Shown here one piece after another: positions 48,361-60,893 of a DNA stretch of 64,000 bases (position 1 is the first letter of the stretch; every line of letters begins with the position of its first letter). The notes beneath the pieces are model-generated. The model was not told the DNA's origin, did not search any database, and worked only from the letters and a program-made list of their open reading frames with translations. Origin of the DNA: Isoetes taiwanensis (taxonomy: Eukaryota; Streptophyta; Lycopodiopsida; Isoetales; Isoetaceae); assembly GCA_021234155.1 (NCBI GenBank), contig JAJEKV010000102.1, forward strand, positions 3,263,193 to 3,327,192. Reading direction: 5' to 3'. The position numbers and the translations under genes were made by a program.

Positions 48361-49992
48361 AGTATCGATCCCCATATTTTGGTAGAAACATCTAGACAGA
48401 AATGGCAGTGTATATCAGAATATAGCAAGAAACATTATTAATCTTACTTACAAAGATACATCAATAGATATCAAATCATCTAGAAAGCGACAATTTATCT
48501 ACCAACAACATATCTACCAATGCTATTGTAAATGGAATAAAAGACCAAAAGCATTGAAAAACCATCTATTCCCTCTCCATCTCTACTGCCCCTTACCATC
48601 TCAACTTAAGAATGCAGCAAGTGAGCTGAAATAAAGCAGAGCAATTCACCTCTAAATGTATTGAGATATGGTACAATAAAATGGGAAAAACCTACCTCCA
48701 TTGCTTATTGCTTGATCAAACCATTCCAAATCCCGGCTTATACAAGCTACGCATTATACAGATTACAGGAACATGCATCTCTTAAATGCAAACATGCATT
48801 TTTGTCTCCTCAATACAAATAATGTCTCTGAATAGCTTCAAATTGAGCAAATTCCTATTTCATGGTTACATGAAGGGATTCACATCTATGTATTTTGAAT
48901 ATGGCATCTGCGTTCCTAGGGTCAGGCAAGAACCCTTTATCATACGCATAAAAATGCCTTGCAATACCTTTATACTCTTTAAATTATAACCAGACAAGTG
49001 AAACAGATAGTAAAAACCCTTATTATAAGTACGAAATAGACAGTTAAAAACCACTTAGCATGCACTCAGATAGTTTATACATATAACAAAGTGCATCTCC
49101 CTTGATGGATATCACAAAATTGAAGCAACAAAGGAAGTGCAAGTAAATAATTCCAGAAAATTATACACTCAAAGTTTAATTCAATGTATGATCTAAAGTG
49201 AACTTCACCAGCAGCTGAAGGATCATATTTTTAGAGCTGGATAGCAAAAAATGGTACGTAGCGTGGCAAACACACAAAAAGTATATTTTTTTTTTAATCA
49301 TTGTTACCTTACAATTGATGAATGTATTCTCGTTTCTAGTGCCTGCGATAAGGCATTTGACTTGTCTCCAAATCGTCCTAGTCTCTCCAAAAAATTCATC
49401 TTATCTTATCTTATTATGTACCAAATGCTTCACTCAATATCTATAGAGGTCGCTTACAAGTGCAATGGACTAAACATAACCTATGTTATCCCATAGCATT
49501 AGCATATTATGGATCGGGCGATGCAAAGCCGCTCCAGTGACAGTCACAGTCATGATAAGCAACATTGGCAAAACAAAAAAGGAGGAGTTTAAACAACATC
49601 TTCTGCAGCCTAAAGATATACTTTTCATTTTTCTCATCCCTCCTTAAGTCTTCCACAATTTCGTGCATTTATGCACTTGTTGGTGTCTCTCTCAGATTGC
49701 TCACCATAAATATCTGGATGGCTTGTTTAGGTCTACAGACTCATTTCTTCCACTATTTCCTGCACGCATGCACTTGGTGCATCTCCATCAGATTGCTCAT
49801 TATTAAAAAAATGCCAGGATAATTTGTTTTAGACTTGCAATTGAAAAAAGAAATCGCATACATGATTCAAAAACTTTCAATATAACAAATGATTTACAAA
49901 AAAAACAAAGCCATTAAGATCATGCTTAATAAAAGAAGAAGAAGAAGAAATTTTTAACGTCCGCGGAACCCAATCGGGTTATGGGACCCAAT
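48361..49992. other. Non-coding stretch
   Basis: AT-rich. Near 49,340 GCGATAAGGCATTTGACTTG recalls a tRNA-derived SINE head but no B box follows. A (GAA)n run lies at 49,936-49,950. Confidence 0.35.
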
Positions 49993-50152
49993 ACAAAAGC
50001 CCAGACTGAAACTCGGGGACCAAGCCCCGAGACCAAACGAAAAAGGCCGAAGCCAAAATCAGCCAAATATGAACAAAAGCCCAGACTGAAACTCGGGGAC
50101 CAAGCCCCGTGACCAAACCAAAAAGGCCGAAGCCAAAATCAAACAAATATGA
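49993..50152. repeat. Two 80-bp tandem copies
   Basis: ACAAAAGCCCAGACTGAAAC, CGGGGACCAAGCCCCG and AAAAGGCCGAAGCCAAAATC repeat with a period of 80 bp. The GGGGACCAAGCCCC word is itself a small inverted repeat. Confidence 0.92.
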
Positions 50153-50406
50153 ACAAATATGTGTAATGAATATGTTGACCTTTGGACTTGCAATATTGCA
50201 ACCAAGAAACTACTAATGAGCAAGCACTAAACAACCCTTCCTGCTCATGAATTAACTTAGCTTCCACCATGCTACATATCTCCATCAAAGCATCCAAGAG
50301 ATTGTAGGGTAATCTTTGCAAAATATCAAAGCAATCTTGTTAAATCATATCAACCAAGCATCCTATGTAGTTGCACATCAGTGTAGTGTCGTATCTTCAA
50401 GAGAGA

Positions 50407-50565
50407 ATATAAAAAAAGAGAGAATAGAATAGAATAGAATAGAATAGAATAGAATAGAATAGATTTTTTAACATCCACGAAGACCAAGAGGTCATGGACC
50501 CATACAATGGACTAGTACAACCATTACTACTAGGATTAAAAAGATAGATAGATAGATAGATAGTA
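50407..50565 (-). repeat. (AATAG)n and retroposon-tail-like segment, (GATA)n
   Basis: AATAG units (about 50,424-50,461) are followed by TTTTTTAACATCCACGAAGA and GGTCATGGACCCA, which resembles TTTTTAACGTCCGCGGAACC and GGTTATGGGACCCA at 49,953-49,990. Two related retroposon tails on the minus strand are likely. A short GATA run lies at 50,541-50,562. Confidence 0.5.
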
Positions 50566-52750
50566 TTCTTGCCTCAAAATGTTTTCAAGAGAAAAACCTT
50601 TGCAGTAATGATGATGCTAGACAATTAAAAAAAAAAAAAACCCCCTTAAGTCTGGTACAGACCAGACCTTTAATCTTAATCAAGACCTTTGTCTAAATCA
50701 AGATTCAATTTGCATCTCTCAATACATACAGGTGTATATGCATTAAGACATAGACCTGGTTACATCTTTTAGCATTAAAACAATTTCCCTTTCCATATCT
50801 TTTATATTCAATACTTTGCAAAGAACAAAATGTATACCAGTTTTTGCCATTCAAAATTTTCCATTATTCCAGTTACAGCTTCAAAATATTCAAATGACTA
50901 CAATTTAACTTATAACTAGTGGATATACCACCAAAAATACAATCACCATTGCAAGTTTCCAAATGTAATCATTGTTGCTCCACTATACATAATAGCACAT
51001 CCCCAACTTTACAAAGTCATCATGCGTTGAAAACACAACAGAGAGCAGAGGACCCTGTTACCTGCACCCAAAACAACAAAAACAAGCATCAGAATGGTTG
51101 CCAGCAGGTGTCATGGGGTCCTCTGAGGTTATCCCCCTTCGCACTGCTTGTAATCAGAACAAATTCCAAAACAAACATGAGAAATTACACTCATAAAAAC
51201 AAATAGGCATCATATCAGATCTTCTAGACAAATGTCTAATTATCATGCTATCTCTGTTTCATTGAGATAGTTACAAATGTATACACTACTGGATGCCATC
51301 TTACAGCAGGCACCATACATACAAATTTGTCCAGATCTACCACTAAAGGTTATAAGTCACCATGCATCTACTGCTACATAACTGAATCTCAAGGGCAATT
51401 TGATAAAATACTGCCACAAATATCCACATCAGTGGATTTTAACTCTATATCTAAGATAAACAATAGCGATCAGACCACTACCCATGCATTTTATCTCAGA
51501 AATTTAAGATATTTAAAGCATCGGCACCTCTCTTAGCACGAATGCATAGATCACTGGCTATGTTAGACAGTTCATTATTCCTAGATACAATGACCATGCC
51601 CAATGCATGGCAATTTTATTCATGTATTAAATCAGCCTGGATCTGCACACTTATGGTCTTAAGACCCACTCAGATCTGTAACTAAAATTTACTGCATGAA
51701 CTCAAAAAATGCATACAATATTACCAATCAAAAGCATAGATCAGTGTACGCAAGAACTGGTACAGTTCTGTCCAGGTCAGTAAATGCTAATGCAATTGAT
51801 AATGTTTTTTGTTAATTCCATGGAAGGATAATGTCACATAAATGCAAAGCTCATATACTATCCTGTTCTTGCATAGCAGAATAAGCATCCTATAAATTGC
51901 AGCAGATCCAAATACCACTTCATTTTAATTAAATGGTGAATACACAAGCTCATGCATTAATTAGGAAACAACACCATCGAAAATGTTACATAACCATCAG
52001 TGCACAAAACCTGATAAGCTTGAATCGGATCTTTCTCCATGCAAATGCTCTTCATATCATTAGCAACACCAAATTCTTGAATTCTTGATAAGCTTGAATT
52101 GGATCTTTCTTCTTGCTGACACCCTTTATATCCTTAACAGCACGAAAATTTGTGTTGCTGGAACTTTCTTGCCAATATTGCATTTCTGAGCAAATGTTTG
52201 TAGTATTGCTATTCTTTTTCTTGTGGCAATATTTAGATCCCTGAATGTTTATCATATATTAGCAATAATGCTCAAATCTACCAGATATTATGCACAAATC
52301 TGCAAGTTCTATCATCACTTATTTATTAGCCATTAAGCCATATTCACATAAGCTGCCAATGCATCAATTCGTATTACATATTAAACAAATGCCAAATGGC
52401 AAAAATATTCCTCAAACCTGAATAGATTGTGAGATCGAATGATTTGACATCAAATCCATCTTAATTTTCTCCACATGGATGCATATCACTTGAATCTCCC
52501 TGGACTCCTTCTTAGCGTGAGTTTTGGTAATACTGCTGTTCTCCAGAGTGCACGAGTTTTGGCAATACTATTGTTCTCCAGAGTTTTTATGCCCATCCAG
52601 AGTTCTCATGCACATCCACAGGCCCTTCTCGTGATCAGAACTAAGTATCTTAGCAAGCCACGACCATCTCTTTCGTTCATCCCAAAGATATTGCGCCTTG
52701 AGCATTCCGCAAGGCAACATATATGCTGCCAGATCTCTTTACCCTAATAT
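50566..52750. other. Non-coding stretch with a small direct repeat
   Basis: GATAAGCTTGAAT.GGATCTTTCT occurs at 52,013 and 52,086. On the minus strand this region reads DIKGVSKKKDPIQAYQEFKN, weakly exon-like. No supported gene. Confidence 0.35.
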
Positions 52751-54907
52751 TTTTGCTACATATTCTAAACGAGGTGCACCCTGGACTACCACAGTCGTCG
52801 GATCTGTCAATCCTATGGCCCAGACTGTATGTTGGAGCCTCTGGACACCTCTCGTTTCGATTATGCTCAATTATGATTGGGGACGCCTATGATTTTAAGA
52901 TCTCGAATACGAGTTTGCCTAAGGTTTTGATGGTATATCGTGCCTCTATACGGTTTCATTTAAGCTTTTAGAATATGAAATACGGGGATTCGAACCTCTA
53001 CTAAAATAACTCAATGTCCTAATAAGACTACTTTAACCAATCTAACTAGTGAGCTAATGTGACTATTTTTTATCTTAAATCTATGTTTTTTTTTATAATA
53101 ACCCATTGAATTGTTTTAGGGATATGGTCTATGGTTTCAAGAATTATATCTATATCAAATCCCCCTGGAACCCCCTGTTATTTTGCTACATATTGTAAAC
53201 GAGGTGCACCCTGGACTACCACAGTCGTCGGATCTGTCAATCCTATGGCCCAGACTGTATGTTGGAGCCTCTGGACACCTCTCGTTTCGATTATGCTCAA
53301 TTATGATTGGGGACGCCTATGATTTTAAGATCTCGAATACGAGTTTGCCTAAGGTTTTGATGGTATATCGTGCCTCTATACGGTTTCATTTAAGCTTTTA
53401 GAATATGAAATACGGGGATTCGAACCTCTACTAAAATAACTCAATGTCCTAATAAGACTACTTTAACCAATCTAACTAGTGAGCTAATGTGACTATTTTT
53501 TATCTTAAATCTATATTTTTTTTTTATAATAACCCATTGAATTGTTTTAGGGATATGGTCTATGGTTTCAAGAATTATATCTATATCAAATCCCCACGGA
53601 ACCCCTCGTTATTTTGCTACATATTCTAAGCGAGGTGCACCACTGGACTACCACAAAGTCGTCGGATCATCAATCCTATGGCCCATCACTGTATGTTGGA
53701 GCCTCTGGACACCTCTCGTTTCGATTATGCTCAATTATGATTGGGGGCGCCTATGATTTTAAGATCTCGAATAATGAGTTTGCCTAAGGTTTTGATGGTA
53801 TATCGTTGCCTCTATACGGTTTCATTTAAGCTTTTAGAATATGAAATACGGGGATTCGAACCTCTACTAAAATAACTCAATGTCCTAATAAGACTACTTT
53901 AACCAATCTAACTAGTGAGCTAATGTGACTATTTTTTATCTTAAATCTATGTTTTTTTTATAATAACCCATTGAATTGTTTTAGGGATATGGTCTATGGT
54001 TTCAAGAATTATATCTATATCAAATCCCCCTGGAACCCCCTGTTATTTTGCTACATATTCTAAACGAGGTGCACCCTGGACTACCACAGTCGTCGGATCT
54101 GTCAATCCTATGGCCCAGACTGTATGTTGGAGCCTCTGGACACCTCTCGTTTCGATTATGCTCAATTATGATTGGGGACGCCTATGATTTTAAGATCTCG
54201 AATACGAGTTTGCCTAAGGTTTTGATGGTATATCGTGCCTCTATACGGTTTCATTTAAGCTTTTAGAATATGAAATACGGGGATTCGAACCTCTACTAAA
54301 ATAACTCAATGTCCTAATAAGACTACTTTAACCAATCTAACTAGTGAGCTAATGTGACTATTTTTTATCTTAAATCTATGTTTTTTTTATAATAACCCAT
54401 TGAATTGTTTTAGGGATATGGTCTATGGTTTCAAGAATTATATCTATATCAAATCCCCCTGGAACCCCCTGTTATTTTGCTACATATTCTAAACGAGGTG
54501 CACCCTGGACTACCACAGTCGTCGGATCTGTCAATCCTATGGCCCAGACTGTATGTTGGAGCCTCTGGACACCTCTCGTTTCGATTATGCTCAATTATGA
54601 TTGGGGACGCCTATGATTTTAAGATCTCGAATCACGAGTTTGCCTAAGGTTTTGATGGTATATCATTGCCTCTATCACGGTTTCATTTAAGCTTTTAGAA
54701 TATGAAATACGGGGATTCGAACCTCTACTAAAATAACTCAATGTCCTAATAAGACTACTTTAACCAATCTAACTAGTGAGCTAATGTGACTATTTTTTAT
54801 CTTAAATCTATGTTTTTTTTTATAATAACCCATTGAATTGTTTTAGGGATATGGTCTATGGTTTCAAGAATTATATCTATATCAAATCCCCCTGGAACCC
54901 CCTGTTA
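52751..54907. repeat. Tandem array, five units of ~431 bp
   Basis: Units start at 52,751, 53,181, 53,612, 54,046 and 54,475, each at TTTTGCTACATATTC; the same 15 bp closes the array at 54,908-54,922. Units 1, 2 and 4 are nearly identical; unit 3 is the most diverged, and unit 5 has small insertions. The repeated 63- and 72-codon frames in each unit are by-products. The shared 15 bp at both ends could be a target duplication of the original single insert. Confidence 0.95.
52980..53057 (-). repeat. tRNA-like Pol III box pair inside the array unit
   Basis: On the minus strand TAGCTCACTAG (A box) and GGTTCGAATCC (perfect B box) are about 60 bp apart, with GATTGGTTAAAG between. The same pair recurs in the other four units (B box near 53,416, 53,850, 54,280 and 54,715). 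No cloverleaf with a paired acceptor stem was found, so it is tRNA-derived rather than a tRNA gene. Confidence 0.6.
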
Positions 54908-54922
54908 TTTTGCTACATATTC

Positions 54923-55369
54923 GCATCAAGATATCTCCATCCTGTAAATGCAAATGCAGCTTTGCTTTTTCCACTAAAATTTTCCTTTCGAAATACAGAT
55001 AGTAAATATGCCAATTTTAGCATATAAAATATTCATTCCCACTATAAAATGTGAGATAATGTGTCCCAGACTTACCATTTGCCATAAAATACGACTAGTT
55101 ACTAGTTCATATGCTTATGCACTATGTGTGCATACTTACATGGTTAGAATCTCCTTTAGCCACCATATACCATGTGGTGCACCGTCTTAATTATAAGATT
55201 TCAAGACCCATTCTGACAACACAAATGTGAGAGTAAGCTTGCCCGTCAAAGCTCTTCCCAAAACATTATTCACAACCTATTGCCAGCCTTGACTGCCATT
55301 GTCATATTGCCATGTCATATTAATTAAAAAAAAAAAAAAGGTGGGGGGTAGATCATAATGAGGGCTCAA
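54923..55369. other. Non-coding stretch
   Basis: Nothing recognisable; an A-rich run at about 55,326-55,339 precedes the LINE remnant, in the position of a tail. Confidence 0.4.
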
Positions 55370-55867
55370 TTATTGAAGACACTCATCTAAAACCTCAAGT
55401 ATGTACAATGTCAAGTCATTCATAGATGCAGCTTTGAGAAGTTGTAGGAGCATGGAATGAAATGCTACGGTCAAATTACGATTCCTGATCATCTCAAAAG
55501 CAGGACATCTTAGAAGAGTATGGTTTTCATCTCCAATAACCTGTAACTGACAACATACACATAATCTCGCTTCTCGCGGCAATTGTGAATGCTCCCATCT
55601 ATCTGTCTCAATTCATATCTTGTAGGAACCTGCGCAGATTGATGCAATAGCTACAAGTTTTTTCCTGGACAAGAAAGCAAGCAAGTAAGCTTGTTGTCCT
55701 GGTGCCAAAGTGGGATTTATATGTGCATGATAATGATCAGTTTTAACATGGGCCAACGTAAATGCATCCCATATCTTTTGAGAAAAATGACCATTGAGAT
55801 ATTGTTGCAAAACTAGCAAGCACCATGCAATGTTCTGGTTGCACAGACTAGCGGGCAAACTATGCAT
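55370..55867 (-). pseudogene. LINE ORF2 C-terminal remnant
   Basis: The first frame (55,867-55,613) has FSQKIWDAFTLAHVKTDHYH and LAFLSRKKLVAIASICAGSY. After a stop the second (55,582-55,370) gives PREARLCVCCQLQVIGDENH and TLLRCPAFEMIRNRNL, the same Cys/His finger as at 1.4 kb (LPRE..C..C, DE.H.LLRCPA). No upstream reverse transcriptase is present. Confidence 0.65.
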
Positions 55868-56394
55868 TACAATGCAAATTCGATAAAATTCATGGTAGTG
55901 ATTGGGCTGCTCAAATACATTGTTAACTAGACACGACCTAGAGGAAGTTTAAGACCATTTACAACCAGATCTAAGAAGCTTGAGAATGCTACTCTATACG
56001 TTAGAAGCAAATATAGAGTCTTCATATCATCTACAAAATGCATTTTACAACCATAAATGGAATGAATGTAATTTGGTAGCAAATTCAAGACAGTATACTG
56101 CACAAAGATAAAGCAAGTACTTTGTACTCTTTGACTTGTGATAGGATTCCCAGTAAAAGACATAATTTGCTGTAGCAGGCCAACAAATTGGCAGATTGAA
56201 ATGAACAAAGCTGAATCACTTACAACAATGATATGGTTCTGATGCTAATTTGCCACGATTTTTTATACAAGTGCTTAGCTTCACATGTACTCCATCACGG
56301 CCATAGAAATCAATCCTGCATGAATCAGATGATCATATCTTTAGTCCTAAAAATATCTCGTGAATAAATTGGATGCCAATGCAACCGTACATGT
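55868..56394. other. Non-coding stretch
   Basis: No gene. A 93-codon minus-strand frame (55,927-56,208) lacks known features. Confidence 0.35.
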
Positions 56395-56507
56395 CTTGTG
56401 ATGTGGGATGGAAAGGGGGAGGGCATTCTTGCCAGCCCCTTGACCTGGATTCTACAGATAAGGGGGTTGGCAAGAATGCCTGGCCCCTTTCATTACATTA
56501 TGTCAAG
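56395..56507 (+). ncRNA. Long near-perfect hairpin, candidate miRNA precursor
   Basis: 56,395-56,441 pairs with 56,460-56,507 around an 18-nt loop. GGCATTCTTGCCA (56,422-56,434) pairs perfectly with 56,468-56,480; the stem continues through a G:U pair, a CCCC/GGGG run, then outward through AAAGGGG/CCCCTTT and CATT/ATG blocks with a few mismatches and one bulge. The length, small asymmetric defects and loop fit a plant pre-miRNA. I recognise no known miRNA in it. A small MITE is the main alternative. Confidence 0.5.
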
Positions 56508-57426
56508 GTACTGGATTCTATGGGTTTTTGGAAGCCATTTGCCATTCTGGACAAGATTGAATGAAGAAAACCGTCGAGACTCACACCCATTTACCTTGAC
56601 AGTATGACTTCCACAAATTCTCTTTTTCATGTTCAAGTTCTCTGCGACATAGAACATAGAAACAGATAGCATTCCAGTCCTTAGATTCTTGTCGGCATAA
56701 GCATAAAAATCTTATCTCTGCTAGAACATATCCAAAATGGTGATTTTTTGCGTTGCAGGACTGTGGCAGGATAACCTTGCACCAAAGACGACATCAAATG
56801 TCTAGAAAAACACCTTCAGATCAAAAGAGAGAGATGTTAAGAAAAATATTACAAATATCAAATGATTAGGTGATGTAAGCCAGGGAATGGCCGCAAATGC
56901 ATTTTAGAGTTAGATCTATTTATTCCGGAATGAAGGTTGCGCATAAAATATCTAGATGCTTTGAGGTTTCATGGAATGCAAGCCAAATCCTAAAAATTGT
57001 GAACTAAAGAAACAATCTCAAAATCATATGAAAATAAATTTGTCCAATTTTTGAAAAATCGATTTTTTTTTCAGCGTTCAAATTCCCCAAAACCTTAAAA
57101 AACTAACTTAAAAAGAATTCCAAATCTTCTTCCACTAGACTGGGAAATCTCAATGTAATAAGCAAGATACTCTTGTAGACCGTAGAAATCTTGGCCCAAA
57201 ACCTAAAGAAGCATCACAGAAAATACTGTTGGGGCCAATCTAGCCCTACCATCCAATCATATCGAAACATGTGTCGCTATTCTTTGTCCTGAAAACAGAG
57301 CAAAAATCTTACTCGTCGTTATGCATTTTTTTACCTGTTAGGCGACGTTCCCATGTGGTCGCCTGACTTGAAAAAAAAAAGTTGAAGTTCAAGTCACTCA
57401 GTACCCATGCGACCTGACTTTGCCAC
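56508..57426. other. Non-coding stretch
   Basis: No gene. CTGACTTTGCCACGTGGCAAAG at the right end contains a CACGTG core (G-box-like) just upstream of the leader of the Myb-like gene. Confidence 0.4.
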
Positions 57427-58112
57427 GTGGCAAAGTTTTTCCCGAAGGTAACTTCGAATTTTCAGAAAGGGCAGGGGATTTCTGAGAGCTCCGGTCGACG
57501 CCTTGATCTGTCTCTAGCCGGTCAACACTTCCAGTTTACCGGAAATCTCCACAAGCAATACCGGAACATTTTCAAGCACTCCATCCCATCATCACGTACT
57601 AGCATCACCACCATGTCCGATTTTCATTTTCCTTTAAATTTTTGGTTTCTTGAATTGGGTTTATCGTCCTTATTCTTGGAGACGAATTTGTTGGGGAAAG
57701 CGGATTTGTGCCCTACCTGTTGTCTGATCCGTGAACAAATTGCAGGTTAGTGAATTCATACAAGCATCATTTTCGTCCTTCTCTATTTAGTTTGAATTGG
57801 TATGCAGAGACATCAGACATCATTTTCGTGTGCATCAGACATCAAACATGATAAAATGATAAAATGATAAAATGAATTGGTGTGCATCAAACATCAGACA
57901 TGATAAAATGTTGACCTTAAAATCTGCTTCTGCTAATGAAATCTTTGAAACATAATCTGCTTCTGCTTTTATTTGACATTGGAAATGGTTTGAATAATTA
58001 ACTGGTGTTTGCTAGGACATAAATAGAGTACTGCATTTGATATGGTAGTATCAAATTCCCATTTGATTTGCTCATGTCTTTTGCTTTTCAAATTAATGTC
58101 TTGATTGTGCAG
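57427..58112 (+). promoter_or_regulatory. Probable leader exon and intron of the Myb-like gene
   Basis: A 107-codon open stretch ends exactly at a donor (TGCAG|GTTAGTG, 57,745/57,746). An acceptor (GATTGTGCAG) at 58,112 precedes the coding exon. Any protein from the leader would stop right after splicing, so an untranslated leader is favoured. Confidence 0.35.
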
Positions 58113-58200
58113 TATCATGGCATTACAAAGGATGTTAGTTTCATCTGAATTTGAGATGGAGGAAGAGGCATAAGAATCTGTGGGCACATCACGAAACAGC

Positions 58201-59260
58201 ATGTCTCGTTTTCAAGTGCCACATAATGATGTGTCTCAAAGTATTGGTGCACCACAAAAAGGTGCACAAACTGTTGATGACAACAGCAACAGGGATGACA
58301 GCAGCAGCAACAGAACTAAACGAGTGCATTCAACTGGTCAGTGGTCGTTGGCTGAGATTTTAGTTCTTCAAGCTGCAAAGCGAGAGGACTATGAGCAACA
58401 AGCCATGGCAGGATCCAGGGAAAAGCATAAGAGGCAGCCTGAGCGTTGGAGTGATGTGGAAAACTATTGTTGGGCACATGGTGTGAAGCGATCTTCAAAA
58501 GCCTGCCAATCCAAATGGGAGACTCTCATTGCTGATTTCAAAAAGGTGAAGGACTATGAGAAGGATATTCGAAGTGGTCACAATTCCTATTGGCAGATGT
58601 CAAACGCAGACCGTAAGCAACGAAGCCTTCCCTTGAACTTCATCCAGGATGTATACGATGCCCTTGACATGTGGTATGGTATGAGGAGATCTGTGGCCCC
58701 TGGTAATCTTGTATCTGAGAGCTCCATACCTGCATCTTTCACCATTCCCACTGCTGGTGGTCTCTAAGTTTTTTTGCATATGTCTCCTCTCTCGTGCATT
58801 TCAATCTCACTAACAATAACTTTGTGTAGATAATGATGCTGGATATACAATGGATGGTGAAGACAACCAGACGCCATCAAGTGCAGAAGTGTTCAGCAAT
58901 GGTAAGAAACGATTACGTAAGCCAAAAATTAACGAAGGGTTGTTAAAAGCCTTGAACAAGGCTGAGGAGGCCAAAAAGGAATGGGCTATGGAGGCTCGCA
59001 AACTCACTTACGAGATGCACATGGACACACTAGAGCAGCGTGACCGAGCAATAGCTGTTCAAACAGCAGCAGCAAATGCTCTTCAAACGCTTGCAACAGG
59101 GTTTATGTACTTGGCTCAAAAAATGACACCAGCAAGTAACTCAAGTTTGCAATTGTTTACTTGGTGCAAATTCTGACACTTATTGAATGTATAATGCTTG
59201 AGATCTTTAACAGACGATAGAAGCAATGAAGGCAATCGGGATCATGAAGCAGACTTTTAA
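58201..59260 (+). CDS. PIF/Harbinger-type Myb/SANT-like (trihelix-like) protein
   Basis: Three exons (58201-58756, 58830-59135, 59214-59260) join in phase to 302 residues. The DNA-binding region has the spaced Trp of Myb/SANT-like domains: GQWSLAEILVLQAAKREDYE, RWSDVENYCWAHGVKRSSKA, CQSKWETLIADFKKVKDYEK and YWQMSNADRKQRSLPLNF. The second exon adds a basic linker (NGKKRLRKPKINEGL) and a coiled-coil-like helix (LNKAEEAKKEWAMEARKLTY). The last gives NDRSNEGNRDHEADF. In PIF/Harbinger elements such a protein partners the transposase, aiding nuclear entry and end binding. A longer start at 58,117 in the same frame is cut by TAA 58,171-58,173, so translation probably starts at 58,201. A convergent Harbinger transposase lies 3.3 kb away. 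A trihelix host gene is the alternative. Confidence 0.8.
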
Positions 59261-60084
59261 CTTCGAAGTAGTCTCTACCTATCTTCAACTTTTGGACGTA
59301 TACTTCAATTCAACTTGTAAACTCTCTATTAAATGTTGATGGCATATGGAGACTGGAATTTGCAGCATTATAATCTCCAACCTTTTCTTCTAGAGTCCAC
59401 ACAAGACAATTTTGAAATCTCTATTTGAATTCAAGATAATATTTGAATTCAAAAATTCTAATTCATCTACATTCTAATTTGCCTGCATTATAATTTGTCT
59501 TCCTTGTTCTACAAACTAACATGCCTGATCATAAAGCTCTGTCAAAATAACATGCCTGATCATAAAGCTCTGTATTGCATGATCATAATGCATGTTTTGT
59601 CAAAATAACAGAGCTTCCTTGTAAAATTGCGTCTTTAAATAACCTTTATTTTTTGTGTCGTAATTTGGCAAGTGTATATGCTGTCTTTTACTGTAACAAA
59701 CAATAAACACGTCACAATAGCCTGTCAGATAGTTAAAAAGATAAGCCGGTTTAAGAGTGTTCAAGTCAGATAGTTAAAAGGATAAGCCGTTAGGACTTAC
59801 TTGGATTAGTTTCCAATAAATGCTGACCAATATTTTAATCTCCTCATGCGCCCTGTAACACACCTGGTTCATGGACCTAGACTGCATAACAAGTGCCAAT
59901 AAGCTATTTCTACTCTGACAGCTGCCCCAGAAAAGAAACAATCTGGTAAGTTATCTTGTGCTGTAAAAATCCTGTGCTGTGGAAATCTTGTCGAATTTGA
60001 TGTTGCTTAAATGTTCCCACCGCATTAGCCGAAATATATTACATATTGCTAGTAAAATAGATACCAGCTTAAGAACATGAATAC
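59261..60084. other. Non-coding stretch
   Basis: Short local duplications (AACATGCCTGATCATAAAGC twice near 59,517-59,575; CAGATAGTTAAAA.GATAAGCC twice near 59,730-59,790). No gene. Confidence 0.45.
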
Positions 60085-60893
60085 CGATATCAAACGGTAG
60101 TCATCATAGTGCTTTAAATTAATGGTTAACCAATTCTAAGACTCCAGCAATGTTTTTCTAAAAATGCTTAAAGAACCGAGGCCCCCATGCCATCCAACTC
60201 AAAACATTCCATTGCTATGCATAAAAACCTGATTCAACTATGGTTCCAGGTCTGGAATTCAGATTTTTTAAAAAAACCACTCTTCTAGTCACTTTATGTG
60301 CTCAACGGTTATTTTACGCGTTGCCTTGCACAATCAGATAGTAGTCCCTATAGTGCCTTAAATAAATGGTTAAACTATTCTCATTAAGAAAGGATTTAAA
60401 GTTACCCCCATACCATTACTTGATGCACTGCAGAGAGTTCATGTGCTGCCTTTGCACAATCAAGCAGCAGCCAACATAGGGCCAATTTTTACCTAAGGGC
60501 TAGTCTATTCTTATTAGGCAAAGAAAGCTTCTGGTCTATGTCTCACAGTCTTGTGGCAGGGCCATCCAGTGTCTTCTGTATCTATGGTTTGAGGCCAATA
60601 GCTAGATCTCACATCTCATCCCAGATTATGCTGACGCGTTGACCTAACATAACATTATCATATTACTTGATGTTCTGCAGTGAGTTCATGTGCTGCCTTT
60701 GCACAATAAAGCAGCAGTCAGCATAAGGCCAATTTTTAACAAGGGGCCAGTCTATCCTTATCAGGGAAAGACACCTCCATTTGCTACTCTACAACCTCAG
60801 CAATGATTTTCTTAAAATGCTTAAAGAATAGAATCCGTGTTAAACATGCCTAGCCATTCTAACCTCTGCTACTATACAACCTCTTTGGGACAT

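Noticed and set aside
52980-53057. A true tRNA gene
   Set aside because: A and B boxes are present but no paired acceptor stem or sensible anticodon arm can be drawn.
53131-54616. Repeated 63- and 72-codon frames that look like a small gene family
   Set aside because: They are shifted readings of the same 431-bp tandem unit, differ between units by frame-breaking indels and show no protein-like features.
57427-57745. 107-residue protein
   Set aside because: The frame starts at a GTG, not an ATG, has no family, and ends exactly at a splice donor; a leader exon is more likely.
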